Below, in pieces: positions 53,744 to 62,251 of a DNA stretch of 64,000 nucleotides. The notes under the pieces are model-generated. The model was not told the origin of the DNA. It worked only from the letters and a program-made list of their open reading frames with translations, and ran no database searches. The stretch is from an uncultured Dyadobacter sp. Its GTDB lineage: Bacteria; Bacteroidota; Bacteroidia; Cytophagales; Spirosomataceae. Every line of letters starts with the position of its first letter. Positions within the stretch are counted from its first letter, which is position 1. The DNA is taken from assembly GCF_946482605.1 (NCBI RefSeq), contig NZ_CAMLSE010000021.1:1-64000 (forward strand). The letters are read 5' to 3'. A program made the position numbers and the translations under genes.

Positions 53744-54839
53744 GGAACTTTCGTTGATCCTGTGTTCCTGTCTGGATGTGAGCTGGCAAGGTGACCCTGA
53801 CTGCCTTGATCTTGATAAACTGTATGCACTGCTGAGTCATCATCAGGTGCGCCCGCAGTTTCTTGCCTATATCCGGGACCGGAATTTGCTCGTGAATTTT
53901 CAGGCTAGGTTACGAAAAGATTGCCAGGAGATTGCCTTTGTTAACATGATCGCAGCTAAGGAATTGGTGGAGGTCACAAAGATCCTTACGGAGCATCAGG
54001 TCGAGTCGTATGCATATAAGGGTAGCATGTGGGCTGATTGGCTGTATGGCAATATAAGTCAGCGCGAATTCGGGGACATTGATGTTCTTATTCCCGAATC
54101 TGCATTTCCCGAAGCATATAAGCTTTTAATGACGGAAGCAGGATATGTGGCAGACGACTACCGGCGTTACTTACTCGGAAATCCAAAAACGAGAAAGAGC
54201 TATTTTAAAACGGACTACCATATCCCGATGATCAACAAGCCGGATAAGGCCCTGCAAAGCGTGCTGGAAGCGCACTGGGGGATCGCCTATCCACGGCTAA
54301 TGTTCGAATTTCCGTCGACGGAGTGGAGCCGGTACCGTGAGCGTTACAATCTGCTGGGGACGGAGCTAAGTTCATTTCGTAACGAATACCAGTTCCTGGT
54401 GTTGCTCGTACATCATGGCGGAAAAGAAGAGTGGCGGAAACTGAAATATTTGGCTGATCTGGCGGCTTACATGCGAAGGTTTGGCGATTCAACTGACTGG
54501 TCGAGCGTAATGCAAATGGCAAAGACCAAGGGCATTTTTGCGCTTTTGGAGAAAAGTCTGGGCCTGCTGCGCAGTCTCGGAATGGAGTGGAGCGAAAGAT
54601 GGCCGCAATTTGCGACCATCGTCGTTACAGATCGTTATTGGAAAGATTGGGAAGCCATGGAAAAAGAGCGGACAAACTCCACCTGGCCTTATTTCAAACA
54701 CGGATTATCAGTTCACGATGGGATCAAACATCGCGCCCGTCTGGTTATCGGGCATGTCAAGTACTTCACCGAGTTGCATCTCATCTGGAACAAGTTCCGA
54801 TACAAGCAAAACCGGATCAGATTAAGGACAAAACAATAG
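53724..54839 (+). CDS. Nucleotidyltransferase family protein (PF14907 type)
   Basis: A 371-residue protein of the 'uncharacterised nucleotidyltransferase' family. The core motif is AYKGSMWADWLYGNISQREFGDIDVLIP (KGS at 99-101 and DID at 118-120), the pol-beta-like active site with two aspartates. HWGIAYP and LVLLVHHGGKEEWRKLKYLADLA follow, also family-typical. Such proteins occur beside the kinase in the pseudomycoidin-type lasso clusters, where the phosphorylated tail is further decorated. ATG overlaps the kinase stop by 20 bases, indicating tight coupling. Its 3' end overlaps the aldose epimerase gene on the other strand by 23 bases. Confidence 0.85.
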   Translation: MKTVPSKELSLILCSCLDVSWQGDPDCLDLDKLYALLSHHQVRPQFLAYIRDRNLLVNFQARLRKDCQEIAFVNMIAAKELVEVTKILTEHQVESYAYKGSMWADWLYGNISQREFGDIDVLIPESAFPEAYKLLMTEAGYVADDYRRYLLGNPKTRKSYFKTDYHIPMINKPDKALQSVLEAHWGIAYPRLMFEFPSTEWSRYRERYNLLGTELSSFRNEYQFLVLLVHHGGKEEWRKLKYLADLAAYMRRFGDSTDWSSVMQMAKTKGIFALLEKSLGLLRSLGMEWSERWPQFATIVVTDRYWKDWEAMEKERTNSTWPYFKHGLSVHDGIKHRARLVIGHVKYFTELHLIWNKFRYKQNRIRLRTKQ

Positions 54840-55764
54840 TCCCGTCAATGCTGTGTCCCGGTGCTAATATGTTCAATCCTTCTCCGGTGTTGAATGCGTC
54901 TACATTTGAAGTTAATGGCTCAATGGCCACGCAATCCCTTGCCGGTGGGGTATAGACGACCAGGTAGTTGAATTTCCCTTCTCCCGTTTCCTGATCGATA
55001 CGTAGCGTTACGTCCTGATTTTCTGAAATCAGTTCGGTCACGGCATGCTGGCCGGGTGAATTGACAATAAAGCAGTTATCGAAGGTTTTCCGGTAAAGCA
55101 ATGCAGGTTTTTCAACATGGAATGGCTCAGTCCCGATTGGAATGAGGTTCTCGTTAAAAGTAACCAGCTTTTCGGATGGTATGCTGATCTTCCATGCGTC
55201 GGCCTGTTCATTGCCCAGCTGGAAATAGGGATGCCAGCCAAACATGGCAGGGCAGGGAGCGCTCCCATTGTTTTTGGCGTCGTATCTCACTTCGAAACGG
55301 CCGTCCGCATAAAGGGTATACCGGATCGTGAAGTGTACTTCAAATGGATAACCTTCCGGTTGGTCAATTGTCTGCGATAGTTGAATGGCAGCATGATCGG
55401 CATGAATCACCTGTTCTTCCAAATGAAACTGCTTTTTCCTCACCAATCCGTGTATCGCATTGAGGCCGCCATTTTCATTCCTGGCGAGCTGATAGTACTT
55501 ACCGAGGAACTTGTATTTGCCCTCGGGAATACGGCTCGCGAAAGGGAACAACAATTCGCTCGCGCTCTGTGTATCTTCAACCAATGCTTGTGGCGTAGGA
55601 GGGGTTTTGAGAAGTGAAAACAGGGTAACTCCCTTGCGAAGGGAAAGCTGACGGACTATACCCCCCAATTCGGGTACCACTACGAACCGGTTTCCTGTGG
55701 CGGTTTCCTGAACAACATATTCTGTCAGATCACCGTATTGTTGCTTGAATATTTCAAAGGCCAT
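54817..55764 (-). CDS. Aldose 1-epimerase (GalM family)
   Basis: A 315-residue mutarotase-fold protein. Catalytic residues are seen in NAIHGLVRKKQF (His) and MFGWHPYFQLG (His), with the late Glu in DCVAIEPLTSNVDAFN. It converts the anomers of hexoses such as glucose or galactose. No signal peptide is visible, so it is cytoplasmic. ATG start at 55764; the gene lies after ftsH with a hairpin terminator between, and converges on the nucleotidyltransferase gene with a 23-base overlap. It does not seem to be part of a sugar operon here. Confidence 0.93.
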   Translation of the reverse strand: MAFEIFKQQYGDLTEYVVQETATGNRFVVVPELGGIVRQLSLRKGVTLFSLLKTPPTPQALVEDTQSASELLFPFASRIPEGKYKFLGKYYQLARNENGGLNAIHGLVRKKQFHLEEQVIHADHAAIQLSQTIDQPEGYPFEVHFTIRYTLYADGRFEVRYDAKNNGSAPCPAMFGWHPYFQLGNEQADAWKISIPSEKLVTFNENLIPIGTEPFHVEKPALLYRKTFDNCFIVNSPGQHAVTELISENQDVTLRIDQETGEGKFNYLVVYTPPARDCVAIEPLTSNVDAFNTGEGLNILAPGHSIDGTIVLSLI

Positions 55765-55812
55765 GAACTTCGCGAAGGTTTAGGGGTAAAATGTAAAACA
55801 GGATGTAAAAAT

Positions 55813-55844
55813 AATAGCCGGACAGTCTGAATTGCCCGGCTATT
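55813..55844 (-). terminator. Rho-independent terminator after ftsH
   Basis: Stem AATAGCCGG / CCGGCTATT with a 14-base loop; on the minus strand the last arm runs into TTATTTTTAC, a T-rich tail. It lies 26 bases past the ftsH stop, and separates ftsH from the aldose epimerase gene. Confidence 0.8.
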
Positions 55845-55869
55845 CTATATTTATTCTTGACTGGAATCA

Positions 55870-57942
55870 CTATTCGTTGGAAGTGTCCTTTTCAGCCTCG
55901 GCCATCTCTTCCTCCTTTTGGTTTTTATCCTTGCGCTCCTGCTCAAGTGTCTGTTTCACCACTTCCTCGTGGATCGCAGCCTCTTCATTCGAGCGACGGT
56001 TGATATAAGCCTGATAGCTTGTTTCCTTTTCGTAAGGACGTTTTCCGATCAGTTTTTCCAGATCTGCCTGGAAGAGAATTTCTTTTTCCAGAAGCTCTTT
56101 TGCCAGTACTTCCAATGCATCCCGTTTGTCGTTAAGGAGACCTTTAACGAACTGATAGGCCTGATCTACAAGTTTCCGAACTTCTTCATCGATTGCCTGC
56201 GAAGTAGATTCGGAATATGGCTTGGTGAATGAATAATCAGTCTGTTTGGAGTCATAGAAGGAAATATTCCCGATGCGCTCGTTCATCCCGTACATGGTTA
56301 CCATGCTGTAAGCCACTTTGGTAACTCTTTCCAGATCACTCAAAGCACCTGTCGAGATCTTGCCAAATACCACATCCTCCGCCGCACGACCGCCGAGTGT
56401 CATACACATTTCGTCAAACAACTGCTCGGTACGGTACAGATACTGCTCACGCGGGAGATATTGGGCATACCCGAGCGCTGCTACTCCACGAGGTACGATG
56501 GATACCTTTACCAAGGGATCGGCATGTTCGAGGAACCAACCTGCTACCGCATGGCCGGCTTCGTGGTAAGCAACAATCTGCTTTTCTTCGGGTGAGATCA
56601 GTTTGTTTTTCTTTTCCAAACCACCGATCACACGATCCATCGCGTCCTGGAAGTCTTGCATGGTCACTTCCTCGCGGTTTCGGCGGGCAGCGATCAATGC
56701 AGCTTCATTACATACGTTGGCGATTTCAGCACCTGCAAAACCTGGTGTTTGTGAAGATAATTTCTGGATATTCACATCCGTAGCCAGCTTCAAAGGCTTT
56801 AAGTGTACCTTGAATATCGCTTCCCGACCGATTACATCCGGTTTGTCGACAGATATCTGGCGGTCGAAACGTCCCGGACGCAACAGCGCAGGGTCAAGGA
56901 CATCCGGACGGTTGGTCGCTGCGACGATGATGATACCGGAGTCGGTGGCGAAGCCGTCCATTTCAACGAGCAGAGAGTTCAATGTGTTTTCACGTTCGTC
57001 ATTGGAACCCGGCATTGCACCACGGCCACGTGAACGGCCCACGGCGTCGATCTCATCAATAAAAATGATACAAGGCGCTTTTTCCTTTGCTTGTTTGAAA
57101 AGGTCACGGACACGTGCAGCACCCACACCCACAAACATTTCCACAAAGTCGGAACCCGATAGCGAGAAGAAAGGTACACCCGCTTCACCCGCAACAGCTT
57201 TCGCAAGGAGTGTCTTACCAGTTCCCGGAGGGCCTACCAGCAATGCACCCTTTGGAATTTTAGCACCCAGTTTTTTAAACTTATCGGGGCTCTGCAGATA
57301 TTCTACGATCTCTTTAATTTCTTCTTTCGCTTCATCCAGTCCGGCAACATCGTTGAAGGTGATCTTCACTTTGTTTTCCGCGTCGAAAAGAGTGGCACGT
57401 GAACGGCCGATATTGAAAATCTGTCCGCCGGGACCCACACCGCCTGACATTCTCCCCAAAATGAAATACATCACGAGGATCATGACAATGAAGAAGCCCC
57501 AGGTTCCCAGGAAGCTGGTCCAGTCGTTACGCGTATCTACTACAAAAGGCACTTTGTCGTCGTCCGGGACGCCTTCCTGCATTTTGTCGAAATCTTTTTT
57601 GAAGGTCTCCGCCGACGTCACCTGAAACTGGTAATGGGAGGCAGTTTCCCCGCCGAAATAGTTATTTTCCTTCGCAACTACCCTGTATTTATCGAGTTTA
57701 AGCGCCTCTGGTTTGAGCGTAACCTCCACTGACTTGTCATTGACAATGGTAACGCGCTCCACTTCCTTGTCAGCCATCATCTTCTCGAAACGTTTCTGTG
57801 TTGTTTCGCGGATCGTCGATGTTCTGTTGAGGTACGTGATTCCCAGTATAGTGGCGATCAGAGCGGCTATAATCCAACCTTGATATCCCTTCTGAGGACT
57901 TTTAGGGTTGAGTGGCCCCCTTTTGTTATCGTTTTCAGACAT
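55870..57942 (-). CDS. ftsH: ATP-dependent zinc metalloprotease FtsH
   Basis: A 690-residue membrane-anchored AAA+ protease that degrades misfolded and regulatory membrane and soluble proteins. Two transmembrane helices (about 22-38 and 147-163) flank a periplasmic domain; the AAA domain has Walker A GPPGTGKT at 237-244, Walker [11 protein letters not shown], and SRH GRFDRQI. The zinc site is HEAGH at 460-464, with the third ligand later in the domain. The C-terminus is a charged coiled coil rich in Glu/Lys. The rsfS gene lies 73 bases upstream and is probably in the same transcript. Confidence 0.97.
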   Translation of the reverse strand: MSENDNKRGPLNPKSPQKGYQGWIIAALIATILGITYLNRTSTIRETTQKRFEKMMADKEVERVTIVNDKSVEVTLKPEALKLDKYRVVAKENNYFGGETASHYQFQVTSAETFKKDFDKMQEGVPDDDKVPFVVDTRNDWTSFLGTWGFFIVMILVMYFILGRMSGGVGPGGQIFNIGRSRATLFDAENKVKITFNDVAGLDEAKEEIKEIVEYLQSPDKFKKLGAKIPKGALLVGPPGTGKTLLAKAVAGEAGVPFFSLSGSDFVEMFVGVGAARVRDLFKQAKEKAPCIIFIDEIDAVGRSRGRGAMPGSNDERENTLNSLLVEMDGFATDSGIIIVAATNRPDVLDPALLRPGRFDRQISVDKPDVIGREAIFKVHLKPLKLATDVNIQKLSSQTPGFAGAEIANVCNEAALIAARRNREEVTMQDFQDAMDRVIGGLEKKNKLISPEEKQIVAYHEAGHAVAGWFLEHADPLVKVSIVPRGVAALGYAQYLPREQYLYRTEQLFDEMCMTLGGRAAEDVVFGKISTGALSDLERVTKVAYSMVTMYGMNERIGNISFYDSKQTDYSFTKPYSESTSQAIDEEVRKLVDQAYQFVKGLLNDKRDALEVLAKELLEKEILFQADLEKLIGKRPYEKETSYQAYINRRSNEEAAIHEEVVKQTLEQERKDKNQKEEEMAEAEKDTSNE

Positions 57943-58015
57943 TCGTTCGTTTTTAATTAAGAGGAAATATATTAAACAACAATTCCGGCAAGGCTAATGT
58001 TCGCCTGGCCGGCCA

Positions 58016-58399
58016 TTATACCATGGAGTCTTCCAGGTACGTCACCTCTGCATCTCCCCAAAGTTCTTCCAGATCGTAATGTTTGCGGCGTTCTTTGTTG
58101 AAAATATGTGCGACAACGTCCACATAATCAATCAAAATCCATTCTCCATTCGCCTTTCCTTCTTTTTGCCAGGGCTCTGTTTTGGATATTTTATAAACTT
58201 CTTCTTCAACCGAGTTGGCCAAAGCATCTATTTGCGTATCGGAGTTACCCGAGCAGATCACGAAAAAATCGGTTATTGAATTTTTTACTTTTCTGAGGTC
58301 TAGTATGGCAATGTCCAAACCCTTCTTTTCTGTCATGCCCTTCACCACGAGTTCGGTGAGATCTTTTGAGGATAGTTCTTTATTTTTGCGTTGTTTCAT
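58016..58399 (-). CDS. rsfS: Ribosome silencing factor RsfS
   Basis: A 127-residue protein (Iojap/RsfS family) that binds L14 on the large subunit and blocks subunit joining in starvation. Seen: GLDIAILDLRKVKNSITDFFVICSGNSDTQIDALANSVEEEV and EWILIDYVDVVAHIFNKERRKHYDLEELWGDAE, the WILIDY..VVHIF block being diagnostic. ATG at 58399. Placed upstream of ftsH as in many Bacteroidota; divergent from birA with 45 bases between. Confidence 0.96.
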   Translation of the reverse strand: MKQRKNKELSSKDLTELVVKGMTEKKGLDIAILDLRKVKNSITDFFVICSGNSDTQIDALANSVEEEVYKISKTEPWQKEGKANGEWILIDYVDVVAHIFNKERRKHYDLEELWGDAEVTYLEDSMV

Positions 58400-58444
58400 G
58401 CGTAGTTGATTCCTTTTCTAAAACCCTAAAGTAAAACAAAAAAA

Positions 58445-59212
58445 TTGTACAACTCCACACAGGATACCTTAATAATTGGTAAAAAAGTAATATATCTGCC
58501 AACTTGTCATTCCACAAACGACATAGCGGCTGAAATCGTACATGCGGGCCTGTTTGAGGAGGGGACGGTTGTCATTACCGACAATCAGGTAAAGGGAAGA
58601 GGGCAGAGGGGGACCGCCTGGCGTGCTAATGCCGGTGAGAATCTGACCTTTTCGGTCGTTCTCACACCCGGATTTCTGCCTGTTGCCGATCAGTTTTTGA
58701 TCAGCCAGATTACCGCACTTGCTATACGTTCCTACCTGGCAACATATGTCAATAATACCCGGGTGAAATGGCCCAATGACGTGTATATGGGGAACAAAAA
58801 AGCCTGTGGTGTATTGATCGAAAATTCCATCCAGGGTGCCAGGCTGACAAGCTCCGTTATCGGCATCGGAGTGAATATAAATCAGTCTGAGTTTGAGACT
58901 CCCTATGCGACGTCACTGTTTCGTGAAACGGGCCGGCAGTACGCGCTGGCAGAAGAATTTCATAAACTCCTGAAATTCCTGGATGTGTTTTATGTCAAAC
59001 TCAGATCACTGAATCAAAACCAGGCCATTCGCGGTGAATACCTGACAAATCTATACGGGTATCAGAACGAAGTAAGCTTTCTATATCAAGGAGAAGTCAC
59101 AAAAGGAACGGTGACCGACGTGACGCAGCAGGGTAAATTGCAGGTCAAGCTGGCCACCGAAGAAAACATACTTGAGTTTGACCTCAAAGAAATAGAATGG
59201 GTAAAGGATTAA
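58445..59212 (+). CDS. birA: Biotin--[acetyl-CoA-carboxylase] ligase
   Basis: A 255-residue enzyme attaching biotin to carboxylase carrier proteins through biotinyl-AMP. The catalytic loop is QVKGRGQRGTAWRA (GRGQRG at 51-56), followed by KWPNDVYMGNKKACGVLIEN and VIGIGVNINQS, all diagnostic. It lacks the N-terminal helix-turn-helix of E. coli BirA, so it is a ligase without the biotin repressor role. The start is TTG at 58445 with no ATG in the frame before the conserved region, and no Shine-Dalgarno. It overlaps the converging TMEM220 gene by 4 bases. Confidence 0.94.
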   Translation: MYNSTQDTLIIGKKVIYLPTCHSTNDIAAEIVHAGLFEEGTVVITDNQVKGRGQRGTAWRANAGENLTFSVVLTPGFLPVADQFLISQITALAIRSYLATYVNNTRVKWPNDVYMGNKKACGVLIENSIQGARLTSSVIGIGVNINQSEFETPYATSLFRETGRQYALAEEFHKLLKFLDVFYVKLRSLNQNQAIRGEYLTNLYGYQNEVSFLYQGEVTKGTVTDVTQQGKLQVKLATEENILEFDLKEIEWVKD

Positions 59213-59544
59213 ACGTCGCCCCATTTACCAAGTACCACCATTACCAGGGCGCATATGCCTAATCCAAGCGACTCCCTTGCCAATTCGATGTTCAGGCTAC
59301 GCATGGAGGTCTCGCCAAAGAAAATGCCTTCGAATTCCGGCGGCCATTGCAGAATTCCTCCCACCAGATAACCGGCTGCCAGAACGTAGAACACCCAGGA
59401 TGGCCAAAGCCCGCGAATACTCATGAAACACGCCAGCGCGGCAAAACTATAAATGGCAATCCATATGCCGGAATCGGGGTCATTGAGCTGCAAGTAGGCA
59501 AAGATGACAAATATGATTCCAAAAAATATCTTTAAGAGTCTCAT
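59209..59544 (-). CDS. TMEM220-type small membrane protein
   Basis: A 111-residue protein with three to four transmembrane helices: LLKIFFGIIFVIFAYLQLND, WIAIYSFAALACFMSI, VFYVLAAGYLVGGIL and ICALVMVVLGKW. LQLNDPDSGIWIAIY is the family hallmark of TMEM220 proteins, whose function is unknown. I chose M at 59544, directly before the first helix; an upstream in-frame start at 59595 would add 17 polar residues. The TPR lipoprotein gene ends 95 bases upstream on the same strand. Confidence 0.85.
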   Translation of the reverse strand: MRLLKIFFGIIFVIFAYLQLNDPDSGIWIAIYSFAALACFMSIRGLWPSWVFYVLAAGYLVGGILQWPPEFEGIFFGETSMRSLNIELARESLGLGICALVMVVLGKWGDV

Positions 59545-59639
59545 GACAAAGTGGGTTTGAGTTTGAATGGTTGAGGATACATCAAAAAGCGGCAACCTGC
59601 ATGTTATTAACTATCCGATCGACGCTTTTCGCACACGGT

Positions 59640-60341
59640 TTACTGACAAAATTGGGCCAGCGCATTGGCGGCGTCACTATATCCCAGATTCAGAGCCTGT
59701 TTCAAACTGGTGCATCCGAGTTCTTTTTCGCCATCGTTCCATTGCGAAAGACCTAATCCGTAAAACGCTTTTCCGTATTGTGCATCCAGCTTTACGGTCT
59801 GCCGGAAAGCCAGGGTTGCTTTTTTGTAATCCTGGGTGCGATAATAAGTGTTTCCCAAATTGTACCAGGCTTGTTTGTTGTTATTGTCCAGTTGGGTAGC
59901 CTTTTCGAAGTCCTGAATGGCCTCGGGCGTTTTGTCCATCAATACCAGCAACTGTCCTCTGTTCAGAAAGACATCGGCCGTGTCAGGCGCCAGCTGGGCG
60001 GATTTGTTGTAGTCGGCGAATGCGGAATCCAGTTTGTTTTCGTCTGTATAGAGCAATGCACGATTAAAATACGGGCGATACGACGCGGGTTGAAGTTTGA
60101 TCGCCTGTCCGAAGTCGAGCAATGCATTCGGATACTCTTTCAATTCATAGTAGGCGACACCCCGGAGGTTAAAAGCATCGGCACTGGAGGTGTTTTTTTC
60201 GATGGCCTTGTTGATGAAGTCAATGGCTTCGCGGGTCTTGCCCTGCTGCATGAGTTCTTTGCCTTTTTGAAGGAATGCATCAGAGGATTGCGAGCAGGAA
60301 TAGAGGAAGAAGAGAAAAAATAAAAAAAATAATCGGGGCAT
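59640..60341 (-). CDS. TPR lipoprotein
   Basis: A 233-residue predicted lipoprotein. The signal FFLFFLFFLYSC ends with the lipid cysteine at C16. About five to six tetratricopeptide repeats follow, each of roughly 34 residues (GKTREAIDFINKAIEKN, EYPNALLDFGQAIKLQP, DSAFADYNKSAQLAP, PEAIQDFEKATQLD, DYKKATLAFRQTVKLD). Such proteins are scaffolds in periplasmic or outer-membrane complexes; no partner can be read from the context. ATG at 60341; the SRP RNA gene starts about 90 bases away on the other strand. Confidence 0.88.
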   Translation of the reverse strand: MPRLFFLFFLFFLYSCSQSSDAFLQKGKELMQQGKTREAIDFINKAIEKNTSSADAFNLRGVAYYELKEYPNALLDFGQAIKLQPASYRPYFNRALLYTDENKLDSAFADYNKSAQLAPDTADVFLNRGQLLVLMDKTPEAIQDFEKATQLDNNNKQAWYNLGNTYYRTQDYKKATLAFRQTVKLDAQYGKAFYGLGLSQWNDGEKELGCTSLKQALNLGYSDAANALAQFCQ

Positions 60342-60422
60342 ACTGGTTCATTTCTAGTTGATTCGCACAAAAGTAAGGCGAAAGGCCACACGAATGTTTT
60401 CTTTTTGTTAATAAAATGTCTT

Positions 60423-60430
60423 TATCTTTG
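60423..60430 (+). promoter_or_regulatory. Bacteroidota -7 box of the SRP RNA gene
   Basis: TATCTTTG fits TAnnTTTG exactly and ends 5 bases before the paired 5' end of the SRP RNA. A T-rich stretch with TTTTTG lies upstream but 15 bases off, nearer than the usual spacing, so the -33 box is uncertain. Confidence 0.6.
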
Positions 60431-60435
60431 CACCC

Positions 60436-60533
60436 GGCAAATCGGAACTACCAGCTCCTTTCGAATCCCCCAGGTCCTGACGGAAGCAAGGGTAGATGGT
60501 CGATGCGGTGAGATTCTCGGTTTGCCTTTTTTT
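60436..60533 (+). ncRNA. ffs: Signal recognition particle RNA (4.5S-type)
   Basis: The small bacterial SRP RNA, partner of Ffh in co-translational membrane targeting. The helix 8 core reads CCCCCAGGTCCTGACGGAAG followed by CAAGGGTAG, so AGGTCC and GGAAGCA flank a TGAC tetraloop in place of the usual GGAA. The ends pair: GGCAAATCG (60436-60444) with CGGTTTGCC (60518-60526), nine pairs including one wobble, followed by a T-tract (60527-60533) that ends transcription. The -7 box TATCTTTG is just upstream. Ends are judged by the terminal helix, so they may shift by a few bases. Confidence 0.9.
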
Positions 60534-60567
60534 ATTTCTTCCCCCTTCGATTCCCCCTTTCTTTCTT

Positions 60568-60597
60568 TTTGCTTTTGTTCAGGGTTTCCTACTTTTG
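60568..60597 (+). promoter_or_regulatory. Bacteroidota-type promoter of the transaldolase gene
   Basis: TTTG at 60568-60571 and TACTTTTG at 60590-60597 (exact TAnnTTTG) are 18 bases apart, and the gene's ATG lies 30 bases after the -7 box. It follows the SRP RNA terminator, so the aldolase is transcribed separately. Confidence 0.6.
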
Positions 60598-60626
60598 TGG
60601 AATATTCTAACCAATAAATTTTCAAT

Positions 60627-61283
60627 ATGAAATTTTTCATTGATACTGCGAACCTGAATGAAATTCGGGAAGCGCAGGCGCTTGGTGTTTTAGATGGTGT
60701 TACCACCAACCCATCGTTGATGGCAAAAGAAGGAATCACGGGTAAGGATAATATAATGCGTCACTACAAGGCTATCTGCGATATCGTGGACGGTGATGTA
60801 AGTGCGGAAGTAATTTCGGTCGATTTCGAAGGAATGGTTCGTGAAGGCGAAGAATTGGTAGAAATCGACGAGAAGATCGTTGTGAAGATCCCCATGATCA
60901 GGGAGGGTATCAAAGCCCTTAAATATTTCTCATCAAAAGGCATCCGTACCAACTGTACACTCATCTTCTCGCCAGGACAGGCGCTGGTTGCCGCGAAAGC
61001 AGGTGCAACTTATGTGTCTCCGTTCGTAGGCCGTCTCGATGATATCTCAACAGACGGTATCGCTCTTATCGAGCAGATCCTGACTATTTACAGAAACTAC
61101 GGATTCGATACGCAGGTACTTGCTGCCTCTGTACGTCACCCAATGCACATTATCCAGTGCGCGGAAGTAGGTGCGGATGTGATGACCGGCCCATTGAGCG
61201 CGATCGAAGCATTGCTGAAACACCCATTGACGGACATTGGTCTTGAGAAATTCCTGTCTGACTACAACAAAGGAAATTCTTAA
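60627..61283 (+). CDS. Transaldolase / fructose-6-phosphate aldolase family enzyme
   Basis: A 218-residue short-form transaldolase (TalC/FSA type). The Schiff-base lysine is K87 in [17 protein letters not shown]. Other motifs: [20 protein letters not shown] at the start with the conserved Asp, [29 protein letters not shown] and FVGRLDDI. Short forms are either transaldolase or fructose-6-phosphate aldolase, and a single residue distinguishes them, which I cannot assess with certainty here. Cytoplasmic, central carbon or pentose-phosphate metabolism. Promoter TACTTTTG lies upstream; a repeat cluster follows. Confidence 0.94.
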   Translation: MKFFIDTANLNEIREAQALGVLDGVTTNPSLMAKEGITGKDNIMRHYKAICDIVDGDVSAEVISVDFEGMVREGEELVEIDEKIVVKIPMIREGIKALKYFSSKGIRTNCTLIFSPGQALVAAKAGATYVSPFVGRLDDISTDGIALIEQILTIYRNYGFDTQVLAASVRHPMHIIQCAEVGADVMTGPLSAIEALLKHPLTDIGLEKFLSDYNKGNS

Positions 61284-61288
61284 TTAAC

Positions 61289-61454
61289 TTGTCTCACTGA
61301 GCGGAGTCGAAGTGCATTGCACGACGTTACATTTGTCCTTCGACCGCCGGGCGGTCGAAACACTTCGGTACTGACTGTCTTCGACTCCGCTCAGACTGAC
61401 ATTGCGATTGTCTCGCTGAGCGAACCGGGCCGCCGGGCGGTCGAAGTGTGACAC
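61289..61454. repeat. Cluster of inverted extragenic repeats (CTTCGACTCCGCTCAG family)
   Basis: Three arm-type strings: GTCTCACTGAGCGGAGTCGA (61291-61310), its inverted partner GTCTTCGACTCCGCTCAGAC (61377 onward), and a third partial GTCTCGCTGAGCGAACCGGG (61410 onward). Between them is a perfect palindrome at 61339-61359 (TTCGACCGCC-G-GGCGGTCGAA), and the half-palindrome CCGCCGGGCGGTCGAAGTGT recurs near 61430. The same arms occur at 17.9 kb. It fills most of the 218-base gap between transaldolase and ftsE. Confidence 0.85.
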
Positions 61455-61501
61455 GCTATCCATTCCGGGCATTACGCTCAACATTTACACATAGCACAAT
61501 C

Positions 61502-62182
61502 ATGACCACCGATTCGACAGAGCCAATAATCAGACTGGAAAGGGCAGATATCTATCAGGGTGAGAGGCCTGTTTTGAACGACGTTCATTTTGAGATCAGT
61601 AAGGGCGAATTTGTGTACCTCATCGGTCGTACCGGTAGCGGTAAGAGCTCGCTTTTAAAAACACTATACGCCGATTTATGGCTGCATACCGGTTCTGCCA
61701 AAGTGGCCGGTTATGAGCTTCACAACATCAGAAGGGCGGATATCCCGTTCCTGCGCCGCCGCATAGGTATCGTATTTCAGGATTTTCAGCTGCTTTCCGA
61801 CCGTTCTGTCGAGGATAACCTCGCCTTCGTGCTGCGCGCGACGGGCTGGGAAAATCAGGGGAAGATCTCCAAACGCATTGCCGAGGTTTTAATGCAGGTA
61901 GGCTTGGGAACCGCCCAGAAAAGAATGCCCCATCAGCTGTCGGGCGGAGAGCAGCAACGTGTCGTAATTGCACGTGCTATGCTGAACGAGCCACAGATCC
62001 TGATCGCGGACGAGCCGACGGGTAATCTCGATCCGGAGGTGGGAGATCAGATCATGCAGGTTTTCAGGACCATCAACAATGCTGGAACTGCGATTCTGAT
62101 GGCAACCCATAATCACGACTTTCTGAAACGCTTTCCGGCGCGCGTAATCAAATGCGAAAACGGAAGCGCGACCGTGAGCTAG
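61502..62182 (+). CDS. ftsE: Cell-division ABC transporter ATP-binding protein FtsE
   Basis: A 226-residue ATPase that with FtsX regulates septal peptidoglycan hydrolases. Walker A GRTGSGKS is at 42-49, the Q-loop in [21 protein letters not shown], the ABC signature [15 protein letters not shown] and Walker [13 protein letters not shown]. The FQDFQLL text is typical of FtsE. The ATG at 61502 is chosen; the upstream frame runs into repeat DNA. The partner ftsX is not adjacent. Ends 18 bases before a strong bidirectional terminator. Confidence 0.9.
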   Translation: MTTDSTEPIIRLERADIYQGERPVLNDVHFEISKGEFVYLIGRTGSGKSSLLKTLYADLWLHTGSAKVAGYELHNIRRADIPFLRRRIGIVFQDFQLLSDRSVEDNLAFVLRATGWENQGKISKRIAEVLMQVGLGTAQKRMPHQLSGGEQQRVVIARAMLNEPQILIADEPTGNLDPEVGDQIMQVFRTINNAGTAILMATHNHDFLKRFPARVIKCENGSATVS

Positions 62183-62200
62183 ATTTTGAAACCATATCAA

Positions 62201-62239
62201 GCAAAAGCGGCGTTTGAACATCTCAAACGCCGCTTTTGC
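62201..62239. terminator. Bidirectional terminator between ftsE and porX
   Basis: A perfect 17-bp stem, GCAAAAGCGGCGTTTGA / TCAAACGCCGCTTTTGC, with a 5-base loop. The right side runs into TTTTAT and the left side, read on the minus strand, into TTGATATGG after GC. It serves ftsE and porX, which converge on it. Confidence 0.92.
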
Positions 62240-62251
62240 TTTTATACAAAA

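Noticed and set aside
56603..57625. 340-codon plus-strand open frame opposite ftsH
   Set aside because: It lies entirely antisense to the certain ftsH gene, has Ser/Pro/Arg-rich composition typical of shadow frames, and no recognisable motif.
61289..61454. Possible CRISPR array
   Set aside because: Repeats are inverted and of unequal spacing, with palindromes instead of spacers, and there are no cas genes.
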